A stretch of DNA of 64,000 nt from Leptospirales bacterium (GTDB lineage: Bacteria; Spirochaetota; Leptospiria; Leptospirales; Leptonemataceae), in the NCBI GenBank assembly GCA_019694655.1, contig JAIBBN010000001.1, forward strand, positions 310,001 through 374,000. The letters run 5' to 3'. The number at the start of each line of letters is the position of its first letter. Positions within the stretch are counted from its first letter, which is position 1. The notes below the pieces were generated by a model, which was not told where the DNA came from, made no database searches, and was given only the letters and a program-made list of their open reading frames with translations. Of the stretch, positions 62,711-64,000 are shown piece after piece. Both the position numbers and the translations under genes were made by a program.

Positions 62711-64000
62711 GTGACTGCTGGCAAGCCAAAAGGCAGCGCCCTGGCCTGGCGAATTCTGGAATGGCTGTTGATCGCCGCCGCCTACATTGGCGGCGCCCAG
62801 ATAGGCTTCAGGCTCGCCTTCCTGAATTCGCAGGTTTCGCCGGTCTGGCCGCCGGAGGGCATTGCCCTGGCCATCGTCCTGCTGCGCGGCCCGCGCGCCC
62901 TTGTCGGCGTGGCGCTCGGCGCCATTCTGGCCAACTACCTGAACAATCCCCATCTGCCGACGGCGCTTTTGATTGGCGCCGGAAATACCGGAAGCGTCGC
63001 CCTGGCGGCTTTGATGGTCCGGCGACTGCTGGGAACGAAGAACCCATTTCGGCGTCGTCGTCATGTCATCGGGTTTATAACCATCGGTACTATGCCCGGC
63101 GCCGCGCTCAGCGCTCTGGTGGGCGTTGGCTCGCTGTACCTTTTTGGATTCGTCGATGCCCAGAAATTCTGGGGCGTCGCGCTTACCTGGTGGACCGGCG
63201 AAATGCAGGGGCTGGTGATTGTGGCCCCCTTCCTCTACGCCTTCAGCCGTCGGCCGGAGCTTGCACCGAATTTGCGCGGCCGTCTGGCACAGGCCGTGGA
63301 AGCGCTGGTGTTACTTGCGGCCTTGCTGGCCCTGAGCATTTTTGTATTTGTTGATCGATACCAACTTTCGTATTTGCCCATTCCCTTGATTCTCTGGGCT
63401 ACCTTCCGCTTCCGCCTGCATGGCGCGACGGCGGCGACCATCCTGCTTTCCGGCGTAGCGGCCTTTTATACTGTTAACGGCTACGGTCCCTTTGTGCGCA
63501 TTGATGGCGAGACGCTCAGCTTGAATACCTCGTTGCTGCTGCTGGAACTCTACCTCAGTTCGTTGACCGTGATGACCTTGCTGGTTTCGGCTACAGTCAA
63601 TGAGCGCGCTGAATCGCTGGACCGGCAGCGTCATCTGGCTGACAAGCTGCGCGCTCAGAACCGTTCTTTCTATCGCTTTGTACCCGCCGACTTTGTGCGC
63701 GTTCTTGGCCGGCGCAGCGCTCTGGATATCCAGCTGGGCGATACGCGCGAGGCCGATGTGGCCGTTCTGTTTTCAGATGTGCGCTCCTTTACCAGCATCA
63801 GCGAAAAGCTCAGTCCCAGAGAAAACATTGAACTGATCAACGCCTATCTGGCGCGCATGGCGCCGATTGTCGAGTCCCATGGCGGCTTCATCGACAAATT
63901 CATCGGCGATGCAATCATGGCCCTGTTTGTGGAGGGCGGCGGCGGCCAGAGCCCCGCCGATCGCGCCGTCGCCTCGGCGGTGGCAATGCGGCGGGCCTTG
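62711..64000 (+). CDS. MASE1 adenylate cyclase, 3' end missing
   Basis: A frame of 430 codons that runs off the right edge. GTG 62711 is the only usable start, since a stop lies two codons before it in frame. Residues 12-290 form a MASE1 membrane sensor with about eight helices (SQVSPVWPPEGIALAIVLL near the start is diagnostic), then a class III cyclase domain from about 340, with the metal-binding LFSDVRSFTS and KFIGDAIMAL blocks present. The lower part with the adenine-selecting Thr and the Asn/Arg pair lies beyond the window. It is the third cyclase here. Confidence 0.9.
   Translation, partial: MTAGKPKGSALAWRILEWLLIAAAYIGGAQIGFRLAFLNSQVSPVWPPEGIALAIVLLRGPRALVGVALGAILANYLNNPHLPTALLIGAGNTGSVALAALMVRRLLGTKNPFRRRRHVIGFITIGTMPGAALSALVGVGSLYLFGFVDAQKFWGVALTWWTGEMQGLVIVAPFLYAFSRRPELAPNLRGRLAQAVEALVLLAALLALSIFVFVDRYQLSYLPIPLILWATFRFRLHGATAATILLSGVAAFYTVNGYGPFVRIDGETLSLNTSLLLLELYLSSLTVMTLLVSATVNERAESLDRQRHLADKLRAQNRSFYRFVPADFVRVLGRRSALDIQLGDTREADVAVLFSDVRSFTSISEKLSPRENIELINAYLARMAPIVESHGGFIDKFIGDAIMALFVEGGGGQSPADRAVASAVAMRRAL

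Noticed and set aside
1-64000. CRISPR arrays, tRNA or rRNA genes, transposases, phage genes, biosynthetic clusters
   Set aside because: No regular spaced repeats, cloverleaf tRNA pattern, or recombinase motifs were seen in reading the sequence.

Overview
The window is a gene-dense, GC-rich stretch of bacterial chromosome, most likely from a free-living spirochaete of the order Leptospirales. The best marker is a secreted 309-residue protein at 52922-53851 that I read as the flagellar coiling protein FcpA, which as far as I know is confined to that order. Loose spirochaete-type lipoboxes, several class III adenylate cyclases, a PP2C (SpoIIE) phosphatase with C-terminal TPR-like repeats, and an ECF sigma/FecR pair next to outer-membrane proteins agree with this. 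I saw no rRNA, tRNA, CRISPR array, transposase, integrase or phage gene. Terminal overlaps of 4 bases (ATGA, GTGA or TTGA) tie many genes into operons.

Layout. 1-9531: the 5' part of a secreted protein (minus strand), then gltB and gltD for glutamate synthase, separated by an HDOD protein, a receiver-like adenylate cyclase and a small lipoprotein. 9585-17637: an ATP-grasp-like protein divergent from msrA, a lone GHKL-type ATPase, two coupled lipoproteins, a DUF4105-type protease-like membrane protein coupled to a PlsC acyltransferase, and a secreted protein of unknown function. 17668-25319: fumC with a strong terminator, a 7TMR-DISM adenylate cyclase, a six-helix chemoreceptor-like protein, a 154-base palindromic element, and a SpoIIE phosphatase whose sensor carries an EF-hand loop. 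25411-29459: a methyltransferase, purL and a diguanylate cyclase.

29903-32447 is a four-gene membrane redox module: two small membrane proteins, a ferric-reductase-like membrane protein fused to a Rieske domain, and an anchored protein with a Cys/His signature. 32487-39823 (minus) is a five-gene operon: SDR dehydrogenase, GMC oxidoreductase, MGH1/GH63-like glycosidase, MFS transporter and an exported double-VOC protein. It looks like a sugar or polyol oxidation and uptake pathway. 39949-43161 holds two small four-helix membrane proteins, a DUF697-type GTPase and a lipoprotein. 43214-52640 holds a lipoprotein C-terminal protease, nadB, an SMR-like transporter, a thioesterase, a GT-C-like membrane protein, a long acyltransferase, folK and a DnaC/DnaI-type helicase loader.

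52922-64000: fcpA with a terminator, an ECF sigma factor, its FecR-type anti-sigma, two envelope proteins, an exonuclease/endonuclease/phosphatase-fold enzyme, a LonB-type protease, a zinc alcohol dehydrogenase, and a MASE1 adenylate cyclase cut by the window end. Signalling is the recurring theme: three cyclases with three different sensor types, one GGDEF enzyme with an inhibitory site, one PP2C phosphatase, one HDOD protein, one chemoreceptor-like protein and one ECF system. Functions are read from motifs only; no database search was possible.
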